Of a DNA stretch of 64,000 nt, positions 46,206-55,694 are shown one piece after another. The notes below the pieces were generated by a model that did no database searches, had not been told where the DNA came from, and saw nothing but the letters and a program-made list of their open reading frames with translations. The translations under genes were made by a program, and so were the position numbers. Numbering within the stretch: position 1 is the first letter of the stretch; the number at the start of each line of letters is the position of its first letter. The stretch is from Mesorhizobium shangrilense (lineage in GTDB: Bacteria > Pseudomonadota > Alphaproteobacteria > Rhizobiales > Rhizobiaceae), in assembly GCF_040537815.1 (NCBI RefSeq), contig NZ_JBEWSZ010000001.1:3472001-3536000 (forward strand). The letters are read 5' to 3'.

Positions 46206-47195
46206 TCATCCCACCTCTCGCAGAATGAAATCGTGCAGCATCTTGGCTGCCGGCGACAGCACGCGGTTCTTCACAGTGATCAGGCTGTAGGGCCTGACCT
46301 CGATATCGAATTCGGTCTGGACCACATCGATGGCTCCGGCCAGCCCGTCGGGATTCTGGATGAATTTCGCCACCTGGATCGACACCGGGGCGATGGCGTC
46401 CGACTGCGCGACCATGACCAGGGTGAGCAGCAGCGAGCTGGTGTTGAGGATGCGATCTGGCAGCGCGATGTTGCGGTTGAGGAAGTTGCTTTCCATCGCC
46501 TGCCGCAGCGGCGAGCCGCCCGACTGAAAAACCCAGTCATAGGCAGCGGTCTCTTCGAGCCGCACCAGTTTGTTCCTCGTCAGCGGGTGGCCGCGGCGCA
46601 CGATCAGGCACGCCTTTTCGACGCCGATCACACGCGATTCGAACAGCCTGGGATTAAGGTCGTCGGGGATGCGCGCGATGATGAAATCGTGGCGTGTGGC
46701 GATCAATTCGCGCGCCAGCACGTTGGAGGTCTCGACCTGCATGGTGATCTCGATGCGCGGATAGATGCGGCGAATTTCACGGATCGCCGGCACGGCCAGT
46801 TCGATCGCCGGCGCCGTCACCGCGCCCAGGAACACGGAACCGCCCTTGCCTGCCTTGAGCTCGGATATCTCGCGGTCGACCTCGCGCATTTCGAGCAGGA
46901 TGGAGCGTGCGCGCCGCGCCAGCGCCTTGCCATAGGGAGTCAGCGTGATGCCGCGCGGCAGCCTCTCGCACAGCTTCACATCGAGCACCGCTTCCATCTC
47001 GGCGATCATGCGCGAGGCCGCCGGCTGCGAGATGTTCATGACCTGCGCCGCCGCACTTACCCTTCCATGGTCGTCGAGGGCAACGATCATGCGCATATGG
47101 CGCAGGCTGAGACCGCTGCGCAGCAGGGTTTCGCCATCGCCAGGGGTCTCGTCGTAACCGCCTGAAATTCCACCTGGATTTCGCAACGCCGCCAT
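46206..47195 (-). CDS. gbpR: LysR-type regulator of the chvE-ggu locus
   Basis: The 329-residue protein has its helix-turn-helix at about 30-90 (MRMIVALDDHGRVSAAAQVMNISQPAASRMI), 20 residues later than usual because of an N-terminal extension. The substrate domain begins with FLGAVTAPAIELAVPAIREI. The gene is divergent from chvE, the arrangement of Agrobacterium gbpR, whose product controls chvE in response to sugars. A symmetrical TATATCG-GTTT-CGATATA site lies 56 bp upstream of its start. CAAGGGGAAGTC precedes the ATG. Confidence 0.88.
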   Translation of the reverse strand: MAALRNPGGISGGYDETPGDGETLLRSGLSLRHMRMIVALDDHGRVSAAAQVMNISQPAASRMIAEMEAVLDVKLCERLPRGITLTPYGKALARRARSILLEMREVDREISELKAGKGGSVFLGAVTAPAIELAVPAIREIRRIYPRIEITMQVETSNVLARELIATRHDFIIARIPDDLNPRLFESRVIGVEKACLIVRRGHPLTRNKLVRLEETAAYDWVFQSGGSPLRQAMESNFLNRNIALPDRILNTSSLLLTLVMVAQSDAIAPVSIQVAKFIQNPDGLAGAIDVVQTEFDIEVRPYSLITVKNRVLSPAAKMLHDFILREVG

Positions 47196-47496
47196 GACTT
47201 CCCCTTGCCTCCGGCCATTGCCCGGGTCGGAGCGCTCTCACTCTAAAACATATATCGGTTTCGATATAGCAATCATCAGAGATCGCATTTGACAGTTATG
47301 GCAAAGGGACACAACCTTCATGCGTTCCGAGGCACGACGATCGGGAACGAGAAATCGTATCGATTGAAATCAGCGTCTTGGGACCATGGGAGGATACCGG
47401 AGATCGATATGACGGCAGCGGTGCCTCGGCGCTTCTGCACGATTGCGCGGCCCGCGACCCCCGGGGTGCCGCGTCCATCAAACAGGGAGAGTTAAA
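47196..47496. promoter_or_regulatory. gbpR-chvE divergent promoter region
   Basis: TATATCG (47251-47257) and CGATATA (47262-47268) are perfect arms separated by four bases, in an AT-rich patch. This fits the T-N11-A pattern of LysR regulator sites. A second, shorter palindrome, ATCG-TAT-CGAT, lies at 47354-47364, nearer chvE. No gene is present. Confidence 0.6.
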
Positions 47497-48567
47497 GTGA
47501 AAATCATCAAGACGTTAGTCGCCGCCTTGGCGGTCAGCATCGCGGCCATGTCGGCCACCGCCTACGCAGCCGACAAAGGCCTGGTCGGCGTGCTGATGCC
47601 CACCAAGACCTCGCAGCGCTGGATCAATGACGGCGACGCCGTCAAGTCCCAGCTCGAGGCGCTGGGCTACACCGTCGACCTGCAGTACGCGCAGGACGAC
47701 ATCCCCAACCAGCTCAGCCAGCTCGAAAACGAAATCACCAAGGGTCCGAAGGCGCTGATCATTGCTTCGATCGACGGAACCACTTTGTCGGACGCGCTGC
47801 AGAAGGCCGCTGACGCAGGCGTCGTCGTCGTCGCCTATGACCGCCTGATCAAGAAGACCAAGAATGTCGACTACTACACCACCTTCGACAATTTCGGCGT
47901 CGGCGTGATCCAGGCCAATTCACTGGTCAAGGGCCTCAAGGAGCGCTTCCCGAACACCAAGCCTTGGAACGTCGAACTGTTCGGCGGCTCGCCGGACGAC
48001 AACAACGCCTTCTTCTTCTACAATGGCGCGATTTCCGTCCTGCAGCCGCTGATCGACAACGGCTCGATCAAGATCAAGTCCGGCCAAACCGGCATGGACA
48101 AGGTCGGCACGTTGCGCTGGCTGGCGGCCACCGCCCAGGCACGCATGGACAACCTGCTCTCGGCGAACTACTCGGACGGCAGCCGCGTCGATGGCGTTCT
48201 GTCGCCCTATGACGGCCTGTCGCGCGGCATCACCGCCTCGCTGCGCGCCGTCGGCTACGGCACGGAGGCACAGCCCTGGCCGATCGTGACGGGTCAGGAC
48301 GCCGAGACCGCCTCGGTCAAGCTGATCATCACGGGCGAACAGTACTCGACCGTGTTCAAGGACACCCGCGACCTAGCCAAGGCCACTGTCCAGCTGGTCG
48401 ACAAGGTGCTCTCGGGCGGCAAGCCCGACGGCCTCGACGAAAAGACGTACAACAACGACGTCAAGGTCGTTCCCTCGATCCTGTTGACGCCGCATGAAGT
48501 CGACAAGTCGAACTACCAGAAGCTGGTCGTCGACTCCGGCTACATCAAGGCCGAAGACCTGAAGTAA
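47497..48567 (+). CDS. chvE: Multiple-sugar-binding periplasmic protein ChvE
   Basis: The GTG at 47497 follows AGGGAGAGTTAAA; a longer frame from 47443 has no signal. The product has 356 residues with a signal peptide ([20 protein letters not shown], cleavage after AYA). The mature protein begins [20 protein letters not shown] and includes [15 protein letters not shown] and [20 protein letters not shown], all characteristic of ChvE. ChvE binds aldoses and feeds the GguAB importer; in Agrobacterium it also signals to VirA. A strong hairpin follows the gene, before gguA. Confidence 0.94.
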   Translation: MKIIKTLVAALAVSIAAMSATAYAADKGLVGVLMPTKTSQRWINDGDAVKSQLEALGYTVDLQYAQDDIPNQLSQLENEITKGPKALIIASIDGTTLSDALQKAADAGVVVVAYDRLIKKTKNVDYYTTFDNFGVGVIQANSLVKGLKERFPNTKPWNVELFGGSPDDNNAFFFYNGAISVLQPLIDNGSIKIKSGQTGMDKVGTLRWLAATAQARMDNLLSANYSDGSRVDGVLSPYDGLSRGITASLRAVGYGTEAQPWPIVTGQDAETASVKLIITGEQYSTVFKDTRDLAKATVQLVDKVLSGGKPDGLDEKTYNNDVKVVPSILLTPHEVDKSNYQKLVVDSGYIKAEDLK

Positions 48568-48583
48568 TCCCGGTTACAAAGAC

Positions 48584-48610
48584 AGGGGTCCTGCGCAATG
48601 CAGGGCCCCT
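48584..48610 (+). terminator. Hairpin between chvE and gguA
   Basis: AGGGGTCCTGC (48584-48594) pairs along 11 bp, with one G-U pair, with GCAGGGCCCCT (48600-48610); the loop is GCAAT. Only three T follow. It probably stabilises the chvE mRNA end or stops part of the transcripts, giving excess binding protein. Confidence 0.65.
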
Positions 48611-48668
48611 TTCCGTTCACAAGCGACCCCGGTATTGTTTCTGCCGGCCTCGGAGGAGCTTGCCCCTG

Positions 48669-50198
48669 ATGACGACGATTCTGGAGATGCGTGACATCAC
48701 CAAGACGTTCCCCGGCGTGAAGGCGCTGTCGAACGTCAACCTCAGCGTCGAGGAAGGCGAGATCCACGCGGTGGTCGGCGAGAATGGCGCCGGCAAATCG
48801 ACGCTGATGAAGGTGTTGTCGGGCGTCTATCCCTCCGGCACCTATGACGGCCAGATCATCTTTCAAGGCCAGGAATGCCAGTTCAAGGGCATCCAGGACA
48901 GCGAGCACAAGGGCATCGTCATCATCCACCAGGAGCTTGCGCTGGTGCCGATGCTGTCGATCGCCGAAAATATTTTCCTCGGCAACGAGCACGCGAAATT
49001 CGGCGTCATCGACTGGGACGCCAACGAGGAGCGCACCAGTGCGCTGTTGAAGAAGGTGGGCCTCAGGGAGGATCCCAAGACGCTGATCACCAATATCGGC
49101 GTCGGCAAGCAGCAACTGGTCGAGATCGCCAAGGCGCTCAGCAAGGAAGTCAAGCTCCTGATCCTCGACGAGCCGACGGCGTCACTCAGCGAGAAAGACA
49201 GCCAGGCGCTGCTCGACCTGCTGCTCGAATTCAAGCGGCAAGGCATGACGTCGATCCTGATCTCGCATAAGCTGAACGAGATTAACCGGGTCGCAGATAA
49301 GGTGACCGTCATCCGTGATGGACGCACCATCGAGACGCTGGCCAGGAAAGATATCAGCGAAGACCGCATCATCACCTCGATGGTCGGCCGCTCGCTCGAC
49401 GACCGCTATCCGCCACGCGAGCCTGACATCGGCGAGGTCGTGTTCGAAGTGAAGAACTGGTCGGTCTACCACCCGATCCATGCCGAGCGGCAGGTGATCA
49501 AGGGCATCGACATCAACGTGCGCAAGGGCGAGGTGGTCGGCATTGCCGGGCTGATGGGCGCCGGCCGCACCGAATTCGCCATGAGCCTGTTCGGCCGCAC
49601 CTATGGCCGCCGCATCAGCGGCGAGGTGCTGCTCAAGGGCAAGCCGATCGATGTCTCGTCGGTCAGTAAGGCGGTCCAACACGGCATCGCCTACGTGACG
49701 GAGGACCGCAAGACCTACGGCCTCAACCTCATCGACCATATCAAGCACAACATCACGCTGGCCAATCTCGGCGGCGTGTCGCGTCACAGCGTGATCGACG
49801 ATTTGCGAGAGCTCGCCGTCGCCAACGACTATCGCAAGAAGACCAATATCCGCGCGTCGAGCGTCTATCAGTTGACCGGCAATCTTTCGGGCGGCAACCA
49901 GCAGAAGGTGGTGCTGTCGAAATGGCTGTTCGCCGACCCGGAAGTGCTTATCCTCGACGAGCCGACGCGCGGCATCGATGTTGGCGCCAAGTACGAAATC
50001 TATACGATCATCGCGCGCCTCGCCTCGGAGGGTAAGGCGATCGTGGTCATCTCGTCGGAAATGCCGGAACTCCTCGGCATCACCGACCGCATCTACGTCA
50101 TGAACGAAGGGCGCATCGTCGGCGAAATGCCGGCGGCGGAAGCAAGCCAGGAAAAAATCATGCGCGCCATCGTTCGGGGAGAAGGAAAAGCAGCATGA
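48669..50198 (+). CDS. gguA: Sugar ABC transporter ATPase GguA
   Basis: ATG 48669 is chosen with GGAGGA 11 bases upstream; a TTG at 48660 is too close to that site. The product has 509 residues and two ABC domains. The first has Walker [10 protein letters not shown] (37-45), signature-like [16 protein letters not shown] and [11 protein letters not shown]. The second has GLMGAGRTE and intact [15 protein letters not shown] with [12 protein letters not shown]. It energises GguB for uptake of the sugars bound by ChvE. Its stop overlaps gguB by 4 bp. Confidence 0.94.
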   Translation: MTTILEMRDITKTFPGVKALSNVNLSVEEGEIHAVVGENGAGKSTLMKVLSGVYPSGTYDGQIIFQGQECQFKGIQDSEHKGIVIIHQELALVPMLSIAENIFLGNEHAKFGVIDWDANEERTSALLKKVGLREDPKTLITNIGVGKQQLVEIAKALSKEVKLLILDEPTASLSEKDSQALLDLLLEFKRQGMTSILISHKLNEINRVADKVTVIRDGRTIETLARKDISEDRIITSMVGRSLDDRYPPREPDIGEVVFEVKNWSVYHPIHAERQVIKGIDINVRKGEVVGIAGLMGAGRTEFAMSLFGRTYGRRISGEVLLKGKPIDVSSVSKAVQHGIAYVTEDRKTYGLNLIDHIKHNITLANLGGVSRHSVIDDLRELAVANDYRKKTNIRASSVYQLTGNLSGGNQQKVVLSKWLFADPEVLILDEPTRGIDVGAKYEIYTIIARLASEGKAIVVISSEMPELLGITDRIYVMNEGRIVGEMPAAEASQEKIMRAIVRGEGKAA

Positions 50199-51481
50199 GC
50201 ACCGAAAGCGCGCCCGCCCCGCAGGGCAACATCGCCGAAGAACAGCGTCCACGCATCGCCGTCTCGGCGCTAACGACGAACCTGCGAGAGTACGGTCTGA
50301 TCATCGCGCTGATCGTCATCATGCTGTTTTTCCAGTTCACCACGTCGGGAACGCTGTTCAAGCCGGTGAACCTCAGCAATCTGGTTCAGCAGAACTCCTT
50401 CATCATCGTAATGGCGCTGGGCATGCTGCTGGTCATTGTTTCCGGCTATATCGACCTCAGCGTCGGATCGGTCGCCGGTTTTATCGGCGCGCTGGCGGCA
50501 AACATGATGGTCATCTGGCAACTCGGGCCGCTCAGCAATCCGCTGGTGGTTTCGATCGTCTGCCTGATCGTGGGCGGCCTGATCGGCGCGGCGCAAGGCT
50601 ATTGGATCGCCTATCACCGGATACCCAGCTTCATCGTCACGCTAGCCGGCATGCTGATCTTCCGTGGCATCTGCCAGGCGCTGCTGGGCGGCGGCTCCTC
50701 GGTCGGTCCGCTCCCGGACGAATTCAAAATGCTCAGCTCCGGCTTCATCCCGGACGTGATCGGCCCGCTGACGCTGATCCCGCCGACGGTGAATGCCGCC
50801 GGCAAGACCATCATGGGCAGCGGCCTGACGCTGCACATGACAACGATCGTGCTCGGCCTGATCGCCGTGGTGGCCTATGCCTATTTCGGGCTCCGCACCC
50901 GGCGCAAGCGCGAGCGCCATGGCTATGAGGCCGAACCCTTCCCCCTGTTCGTCATCAAGACGCTGGTCGCCAGCGCGCTGGCGCTGTTCCTGGTCTATGA
51001 GTTCGCCAGCTACAGGGGCCTGCCGGTGGTGCTGCTCGTCATGGGCGTGCTGATCTCGCTGTTCGTCTTCGTCACCAAGCGTATGACCATCGGCCGCCGC
51101 ATCTACGCGATGGGCGGCAACCCCAAGGCGGCGCAGCTGTCGGGCATCAACACCGAGCGGCTGACGCTGCTGGTGTTCATCAATATGGGCGTGCTGTCGG
51201 CGCTCGGCGGCCTGATCATCGCGGCGCGCCTCGGCCAGGCCGTGCCGGCGGCGGGTCTGGGCTCAGAGCTCGACGTCATCGCTGCCGTGTTCATCGGCGG
51301 CGCCTCGGCGATGGGCGGCGTCGGCCAGGTCATCGGCGCCGTGGTCGGCGGCTTCATCATGGGCGTGATGAACAACGGCATGTCGATCATGGGCGTCAAT
51401 GTCGACTGGCAGCAGGTGGTCAAAGGCCTGGTGCTGCTCGGCGCCGTGATCTTCGACGTCTACAACAAGAACAAGGGCTGA
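50195..51481 (+). CDS. gguB: Sugar ABC transporter permease GguB
   Basis: The 428-residue RbsC/XylH-type permease is longer than RhaP and RhaQ because of an extra soluble loop near residue 235 ([18 protein letters not shown]). About 10-12 membrane helices are seen, with [20 protein letters not shown] near 85 and [20 protein letters not shown] near 355. It forms the channel with GguA and works with ChvE. A 200-bp gap follows before gguC. Confidence 0.93.
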   Translation: MSTESAPAPQGNIAEEQRPRIAVSALTTNLREYGLIIALIVIMLFFQFTTSGTLFKPVNLSNLVQQNSFIIVMALGMLLVIVSGYIDLSVGSVAGFIGALAANMMVIWQLGPLSNPLVVSIVCLIVGGLIGAAQGYWIAYHRIPSFIVTLAGMLIFRGICQALLGGGSSVGPLPDEFKMLSSGFIPDVIGPLTLIPPTVNAAGKTIMGSGLTLHMTTIVLGLIAVVAYAYFGLRTRRKRERHGYEAEPFPLFVIKTLVASALALFLVYEFASYRGLPVVLLVMGVLISLFVFVTKRMTIGRRIYAMGGNPKAAQLSGINTERLTLLVFINMGVLSALGGLIIAARLGQAVPAAGLGSELDVIAAVFIGGASAMGGVGQVIGAVVGGFIMGVMNNGMSIMGVNVDWQQVVKGLVLLGAVIFDVYNKNKG

Positions 51482-51681
51482 GGCCCAAGGAAGCAGGAAG
51501 GCATACGGGTCACATCGCGGCACGCCGGCGACATGCCGGCCCAAAAATCCCCTGAGGGACCAAGCCCCGCGAGCGCAATCCGGACAGAGAATTTAACCCG
51601 TGGCGTGGACAAGTTCCGGGCCGCGCAGGTCAAGGTTTGCCAAGAGGCAACCAGGCCAAGACACATGAGAGAGGATTGATC

Positions 51682-52674
51682 ATGCTGATCTCGCAGATTC
51701 TCGACGACGCCGAGACCATTCGTGTCGTTGCCCGCAGCGGCGGCAAGGCCCGGATCATCAACGGCGCCCGCAGCGTCTATTCGCTGGCCATGGAGGCTGC
51801 CCGTACCGGCGTCGGCCTTGCCGCGCTGATCGAGCGCAAGGGACTTGGCGAGACAGTCGATCTCGACGCCGCCTACAAGAAGGGACGGCTGCTGTCGCCG
51901 ATCAACCACCCGGACCCGGCGCATCTGCACCTGACCGGAACAGGGCTGACGCATCTCGGCTCGGCGGCAACCCGCGATTCCATGCACAAGAAGCTCAGCA
52001 CCGACGGCGAGGAACAGCTGACCGATTCCATGAAGATGTTTCGCATGGGGCTGGAGGGCGGCAAGCCCGCCAAAGGCCAGGTCGGCGTGCAGCCGGAATG
52101 GTTCTACAAGGGCAATGGCACGATGGCCGTGGCGCCAGGGGCTGCGTTGATGTCACCCGCCTTCGCCAAGGACGCCGGCGAAGAGCCTGAAGTGGCCGGC
52201 ATCTACGTCATCGGCGACGACGGCGCTCCCTTCCGCGTCGGCTTCACGCTGTCGAACGAATTCTCAGACCATGTGACCGAGCGCGTGAACTATCTGTTCC
52301 TCGCCCATTCCAAGCTCCGCAACGCATCCTTCGGGCCGGAGATCCTGATCGGCGACCTTCCTGCCGACATCAGGGGCGCCTCACGCATCTACCGCGATGG
52401 CGCGGTGCTTTGGGAAAAGCCATTCCTGTCCGGCGAAGCAAACATGTCGCACACCATCGCCAATCTCGAGCACCATCACTTCAAATATTCGGCCTTCCGC
52501 CAGCCGGGCGACGTGCATGTGCACATGTTCGGGACGGCGACGCTGTCCTTCGCCGACGGCATCACCACCGCGGCCGGCGATGTCTTCGAGATCGAGGCCG
52601 GAGATTTCGGCCTTCCGCTGCGCAATCCGCTCGAGATCGAAAAGCCGGTGAAGGTCGCGGTGAAGGCGCTGTAG
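51682..52674 (+). CDS. gguC: GguC / AraD1-family protein (fumarylacetoacetate-hydrolase fold)
   Basis: The 330-residue protein starts behind GAGAGGATTGATC. It has the FAH-like region VAGIYVIGDDGAPFRVGF and FSDHVTERVNYLFLAHSKLR, with acidic metal-binding residues and a C-terminal block DVHVHMFGTATLSFADG. In Agrobacterium gguC is third in the chvE-gguABC cluster. Related AraD1 proteins act on sugar acids such as 2-keto-3-deoxy compounds, so a catabolic step after uptake is likely. The exact reaction is not established here. Confidence 0.88.
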   Translation: MLISQILDDAETIRVVARSGGKARIINGARSVYSLAMEAARTGVGLAALIERKGLGETVDLDAAYKKGRLLSPINHPDPAHLHLTGTGLTHLGSAATRDSMHKKLSTDGEEQLTDSMKMFRMGLEGGKPAKGQVGVQPEWFYKGNGTMAVAPGAALMSPAFAKDAGEEPEVAGIYVIGDDGAPFRVGFTLSNEFSDHVTERVNYLFLAHSKLRNASFGPEILIGDLPADIRGASRIYRDGAVLWEKPFLSGEANMSHTIANLEHHHFKYSAFRQPGDVHVHMFGTATLSFADGITTAAGDVFEIEAGDFGLPLRNPLEIEKPVKVAVKAL

Positions 52675-52700
52675 GACAGGACCGAGATTTTGAGGAAGGC

Positions 52701-53153
52701 ATGAAACGCATCCGACCGAGCCTCGCGTTCACAGGGATAGTGCTGGCGCTCGCCTGTTCCTCCTCGACCGCTTACGCTTCCGGAAAATGCAGTCCAAAAA
52801 CTTACCGTGAAGCCCGATCGGCAATATCGAGCCGCCTTCTGGCCACCGGATATTCAAATACGCAGGTGAACTTTCTCATGCGCAATGCGGATCGCATGAC
52901 ATCCGCGCTGCGCACCGACGAGCTGAACGACAGCGGCCAGGCTTGCGGCATCGACTCCGCGAGAGCGCATGTCCTTGGATGCCTCGACAGGCAATTGTTC
53001 CCATTGGGTGCGGGCTCAAGCTCTCCGCTTGATGAAATGAAGCAGACTAAGGGATTTTGGGGCAGGAAGCGTCTGACCGTGCGAGAGCTACTCTTTATCG
53101 GCCATTTCCATGCCTGCCTCGGCGCTGCGGAAGAATATCTCTTCCGCCACTGA
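52701..53153 (+). CDS. Secreted hypothetical protein
   Basis: The 150-residue protein begins MKRIRPSLAFTGIVLALACSS, a signal peptide ending near AYA, 27 bp after gguC and behind GAGGAAGGC. The mature part is mostly helical, with cysteines in GKCSPKTYREARS, GQACGID, LGCLDRQ and FHACLGAAEEY that could form two disulfides. I do not recognise the family. It may be cotranscribed with gguC, but nothing in the sequence links its function to sugar use. Confidence 0.65.
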   Translation: MKRIRPSLAFTGIVLALACSSSTAYASGKCSPKTYREARSAISSRLLATGYSNTQVNFLMRNADRMTSALRTDELNDSGQACGIDSARAHVLGCLDRQLFPLGAGSSSPLDEMKQTKGFWGRKRLTVRELLFIGHFHACLGAAEEYLFRH

Positions 53154-53168
53154 CAGAACCAGCGAGCC

Positions 53169-54263
53169 TCAGCGCGCGGCGCGAAAATGCTTGGACAGTT
53201 TTAGGCCCTGGGCCTGGTAGTTTGAGCCTAGATCGGTGCCGTAGAGCGCCTGCGGCCGCTTCAGCATATGCTCGTAGACCAGCCGGCCGACGATCTGGCC
53301 ATGGTCGAGGATGAACGGCACTTCGTGGCTGCGCACTTCCAGCACCGCCCGGCTGCCGGTGCCGCCGGCGGCCGAGTGACCGAAACCCGGATCGAAGAAG
53401 CCGGCATAGTGGACGCGGAATTCGCCGACCAGCGGATCGAAGGGCGTCATCTCGGCTGCGTAGAGCGGCGGCACGTGCACCGCCTCCTGGCTGACGAGGA
53501 TGTAGAACTCGTCGGGATCGAGCACCAACTCGCCGGCACCGCTCTTGTGGATCGGCTCCCAGAAATCGACGACATCCTGCGCGGCTCGCTTGTCGACGTC
53601 GACCAGGCCGGTGTGATGCTTGCCGCGATAGCCGACCAGCCCGTCCTTGTCGCCGTTGAGGTCGATCGACAGTGCGATGCCGCCGCCGGAAATGTTCGGC
53701 GGCTCGGTGGCGACCAGCATCTCGGCGCGGTGCAGGTCGTGCAGTTCGGCTTCCGACAGCAGCGCGTTGCCGGTGCGGAAGCGTATCTGCGACAGCCGCG
53801 AACCGGTGCGCGCAACGATCGGGAAGGTGCGCGGACTGACCTCCAGATAGAGCGGGCCGTTATAGCCGGCGGCGATCTTGTCGAACTCGTGGCCTCGGTC
53901 GGTCATCACGCGCGTGAAGATGTCGAGCCGCCCGGTCGAGCTCTTTGGATTGGCCGATGCCGAAATGTCGGCGGGAAGCGCCAGGCTTTCGAGCAGCGGC
54001 ACGATGTAGACGCAGCCGGTTTCCAGCACGGCGCCCTCGGCCAGGCTGATCTCATGCAGCTTCAGCCGGTCGAGCTTTTCCGAGACCTTGTGGTTGGGGC
54101 CGGGCAGGAAGGAGGCGCGCACCCGCCACGCCTTGTCGCCGAGCCTGAGGTCAAGGCTGGCCGGCTGGATCTGGTCGGCATCCAAAGCGCGCGACGACTT
54201 CAGCGCGCCGGACTGGAACAGCGCCGAAATGTCCTGATCGGGAAGAATGCCTGTCTGCCGCAA
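53169..54263 (-). CDS. dcd: 2'-deoxycytidine 5'-triphosphate deaminase, double-domain form
   Basis: The TTG at 54263 is preceded by AGGAGC at 8-bp spacing and gives 364 residues; the frame continues to 54320 without a signal. E. coli-type Dcd has about 190 residues, so this is roughly twice as long. The first half has LDADQIQPASLDLRLG and SANPKSSTGRLDIFTRV, matching the Dcd active-site strand; the second half has GSRAVLEVRSHEVPFILDHGQ with similar spacing. It supplies dUTP for dTMP synthesis. The gene is divergent from the metZ riboswitch leader. Confidence 0.85.
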   Translation of the reverse strand: MRQTGILPDQDISALFQSGALKSSRALDADQIQPASLDLRLGDKAWRVRASFLPGPNHKVSEKLDRLKLHEISLAEGAVLETGCVYIVPLLESLALPADISASANPKSSTGRLDIFTRVMTDRGHEFDKIAAGYNGPLYLEVSPRTFPIVARTGSRLSQIRFRTGNALLSEAELHDLHRAEMLVATEPPNISGGGIALSIDLNGDKDGLVGYRGKHHTGLVDVDKRAAQDVVDFWEPIHKSGAGELVLDPDEFYILVSQEAVHVPPLYAAEMTPFDPLVGEFRVHYAGFFDPGFGHSAAGGTGSRAVLEVRSHEVPFILDHGQIVGRLVYEHMLKRPQALYGTDLGSNYQAQGLKLSKHFRAAR

Positions 54264-54311
54264 GGCTATGCTCCTATGCCGCTGGTACAAACCTCTTAAT
54301 GAAGCCGGCAA

Positions 54312-54338
54312 TTGACGCAAGCGTGGCGCGGGTCTAAA
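54312..54338 (+). promoter_or_regulatory. Putative sigma-70 promoter of metZ
   Basis: TTGACG (54312-54317) and TCTAAA (54333-54338) are 15 bp apart, or 16 bp with CTAAAG at 54334-54339. The predicted transcript would begin just before the SAM-II aptamer. Confidence 0.5.
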
Positions 54339-54349
54339 GGGTCGTTATC

Positions 54350-54403
54350 CCGTGGTGATTTGGCCGGTCGGCTTGCAGCCACGTTAAACAAGTCGCTAAA
54401 GGA
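54350..54403 (+). promoter_or_regulatory. SAM-II riboswitch (metA-type leader) controlling metZ
   Basis: The sequence contains CGTGGTGATTTGGCCGGTCG followed by CTTGCAGCCACG and ending ACAAGTCGCTAAAGG, the conserved core of alphaproteobacterial SAM-II aptamers. Stem P1 pairs CGTGG (54351-54355) with CCACG (54379-54383); the 3' segment around GCTAAA makes the pseudoknot. SAM-II binds S-adenosylmethionine and lowers expression of methionine-synthesis genes. It lies about 75 bp upstream of the metZ ATG. Confidence 0.92.
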
Positions 54404-54427
54404 CCGTCGGGCCGCAAGGCCGTATGG

Positions 54428-54458
54428 ACCGGTTGCGACTTTCGCGACCGGTTTTTTT
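54428..54458 (+). terminator. Intrinsic terminator in the metZ leader
   Basis: ACCGGTTGCGA (54428-54438) pairs with TCGCGACCGGT (11 bp, one G-U), with a 3-nt loop, followed by a run of seven T. It lies after the SAM-II aptamer and before the start codon. This suggests that SAM controls transcription termination here rather than, or as well as, translation. Confidence 0.8.
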
Positions 54459-54476
54459 GTGTCTGGAACAAAAGCG

Positions 54477-55667
54477 ATGAGCACCAAGAAGCGCAACTGG
54501 AAGCCTCAGACCGCACTCGTGCACAGCGGAACCTTGCGTTCCGGCTTCGGCGAGACATCCGAGGCGATCTACCTGACCCAAGGCTATGTCTACGAAACGG
54601 CGCAGGCCGCCGAAGCCCGTTTCAAGGGCGAGGAACCTGGCTTCATCTATTCGCGCTACGCCAATCCGACCGTCGACATGTTCGAAAAGCGCATGTGCGC
54701 GCTGGAAGGCGCCGAGGACGCGCGCGCCACGGCGTCAGGCATGGCGGCGGTGACCGCTGCCCTTCTGTGCAGCGTCAAGGCCGGTGATCACATCGTGGCG
54801 GCGCGCGCGCTGTTTGGCTCCTGCCGCTGGGTGGTCGAGACGCTGGCGCCTCGCTATGGCATCGAGGCGACGCTGGTCGACGGCACGGATATCGCCAACT
54901 GGGAAAAGGCGGTCAGGTCCAACACAAAACTGTTCTTCCTGGAAAGCCCGACCAACCCGACGCTGGAAGTGGTCGACATCGCCGCTGTCGCCTCGCTCGC
55001 CAATTCGATCGGCGCGCGGCTTGTCGTCGACAATGTCTTCGCCACGCCCCTGCAGCAGAAACCGCTGCAACTCGGTGCCCATATCGTCGTCTATTCGGCG
55101 ACCAAGCACATAGACGGCCAGGGCCGCTGCCTGGGCGGCGTGATCCTGTCGGACAAGAAGTGGATCGACGAGAACCTGCACGACTATTTCCGCCACACCG
55201 GCCCGAGCCTGTCGCCCTTCAATGCCTGGACGCTGCTGAAGGGTCTGGAGACGCTGCCGCTGCGCGTGCGCCAGCAGACGGAAAGCGCCGGCAAGATCGC
55301 AGACTTCCTCGCCGAACAGCCGCAGATCGCCCGCGTCATCTATCCGGGCCGCGCCGACCATCCGCAGGCTGATATCGTCAGGAAGCAGATGTCGGGCGGC
55401 TCGACGCTGATCTGTCTCGACGTCAAGGGCGGCAAGCAGGCGGCCTTCGCCTTGCAGAACGCTCTCGACATCGTGCTGATCTCCAACAATCTCGGCGACT
55501 CCAAGAGCCTGATCACCCATCCGGCGACGACGACGCACAAGAACCTGAGCGACGAGGCGCGCGCCGAACTCGGCATCGGGCCAGGTACGCTCAGATTGTC
55601 GGTTGGCCTCGAGGACACCGACGATCTGCTCGAGGATATCGCGCAGGCGGTGAAATCGGCGAAATAG
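54477..55667 (+). CDS. metZ: O-succinylhomoserine sulfhydrylase
   Basis: The 396-residue PLP enzyme of the Cys/Met metabolism family starts MSTKKRNWKPQTALVHSGTL. It makes homocysteine from O-succinylhomoserine and sulfide. Seen motifs are GFIYSRYANPTVDMFEKRM, ESPTNPTLEVVDI and the PLP lysine K210 in SATKHIDGQGRCLGG. The length is normal. A SAM-II riboswitch and terminator in the leader support the methionine role. No strong Shine-Dalgarno is visible before the ATG; the preceding bases GGAACAAAAGCG may serve. Confidence 0.95.
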   Translation: MSTKKRNWKPQTALVHSGTLRSGFGETSEAIYLTQGYVYETAQAAEARFKGEEPGFIYSRYANPTVDMFEKRMCALEGAEDARATASGMAAVTAALLCSVKAGDHIVAARALFGSCRWVVETLAPRYGIEATLVDGTDIANWEKAVRSNTKLFFLESPTNPTLEVVDIAAVASLANSIGARLVVDNVFATPLQQKPLQLGAHIVVYSATKHIDGQGRCLGGVILSDKKWIDENLHDYFRHTGPSLSPFNAWTLLKGLETLPLRVRQQTESAGKIADFLAEQPQIARVIYPGRADHPQADIVRKQMSGGSTLICLDVKGGKQAAFALQNALDIVLISNNLGDSKSLITHPATTTHKNLSDEARAELGIGPGTLRLSVGLEDTDDLLEDIAQAVKSAK

Positions 55668-55694
55668 GAGGGCGGGCAACCGACCCGCATCCTC

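Noticed and set aside
46131-47165. A 344-codon rightward frame
   Set aside because: It is the complement of gbpR.
53268-54299. A 343-codon rightward frame
   Set aside because: It is the complement of the dCTP deaminase gene.
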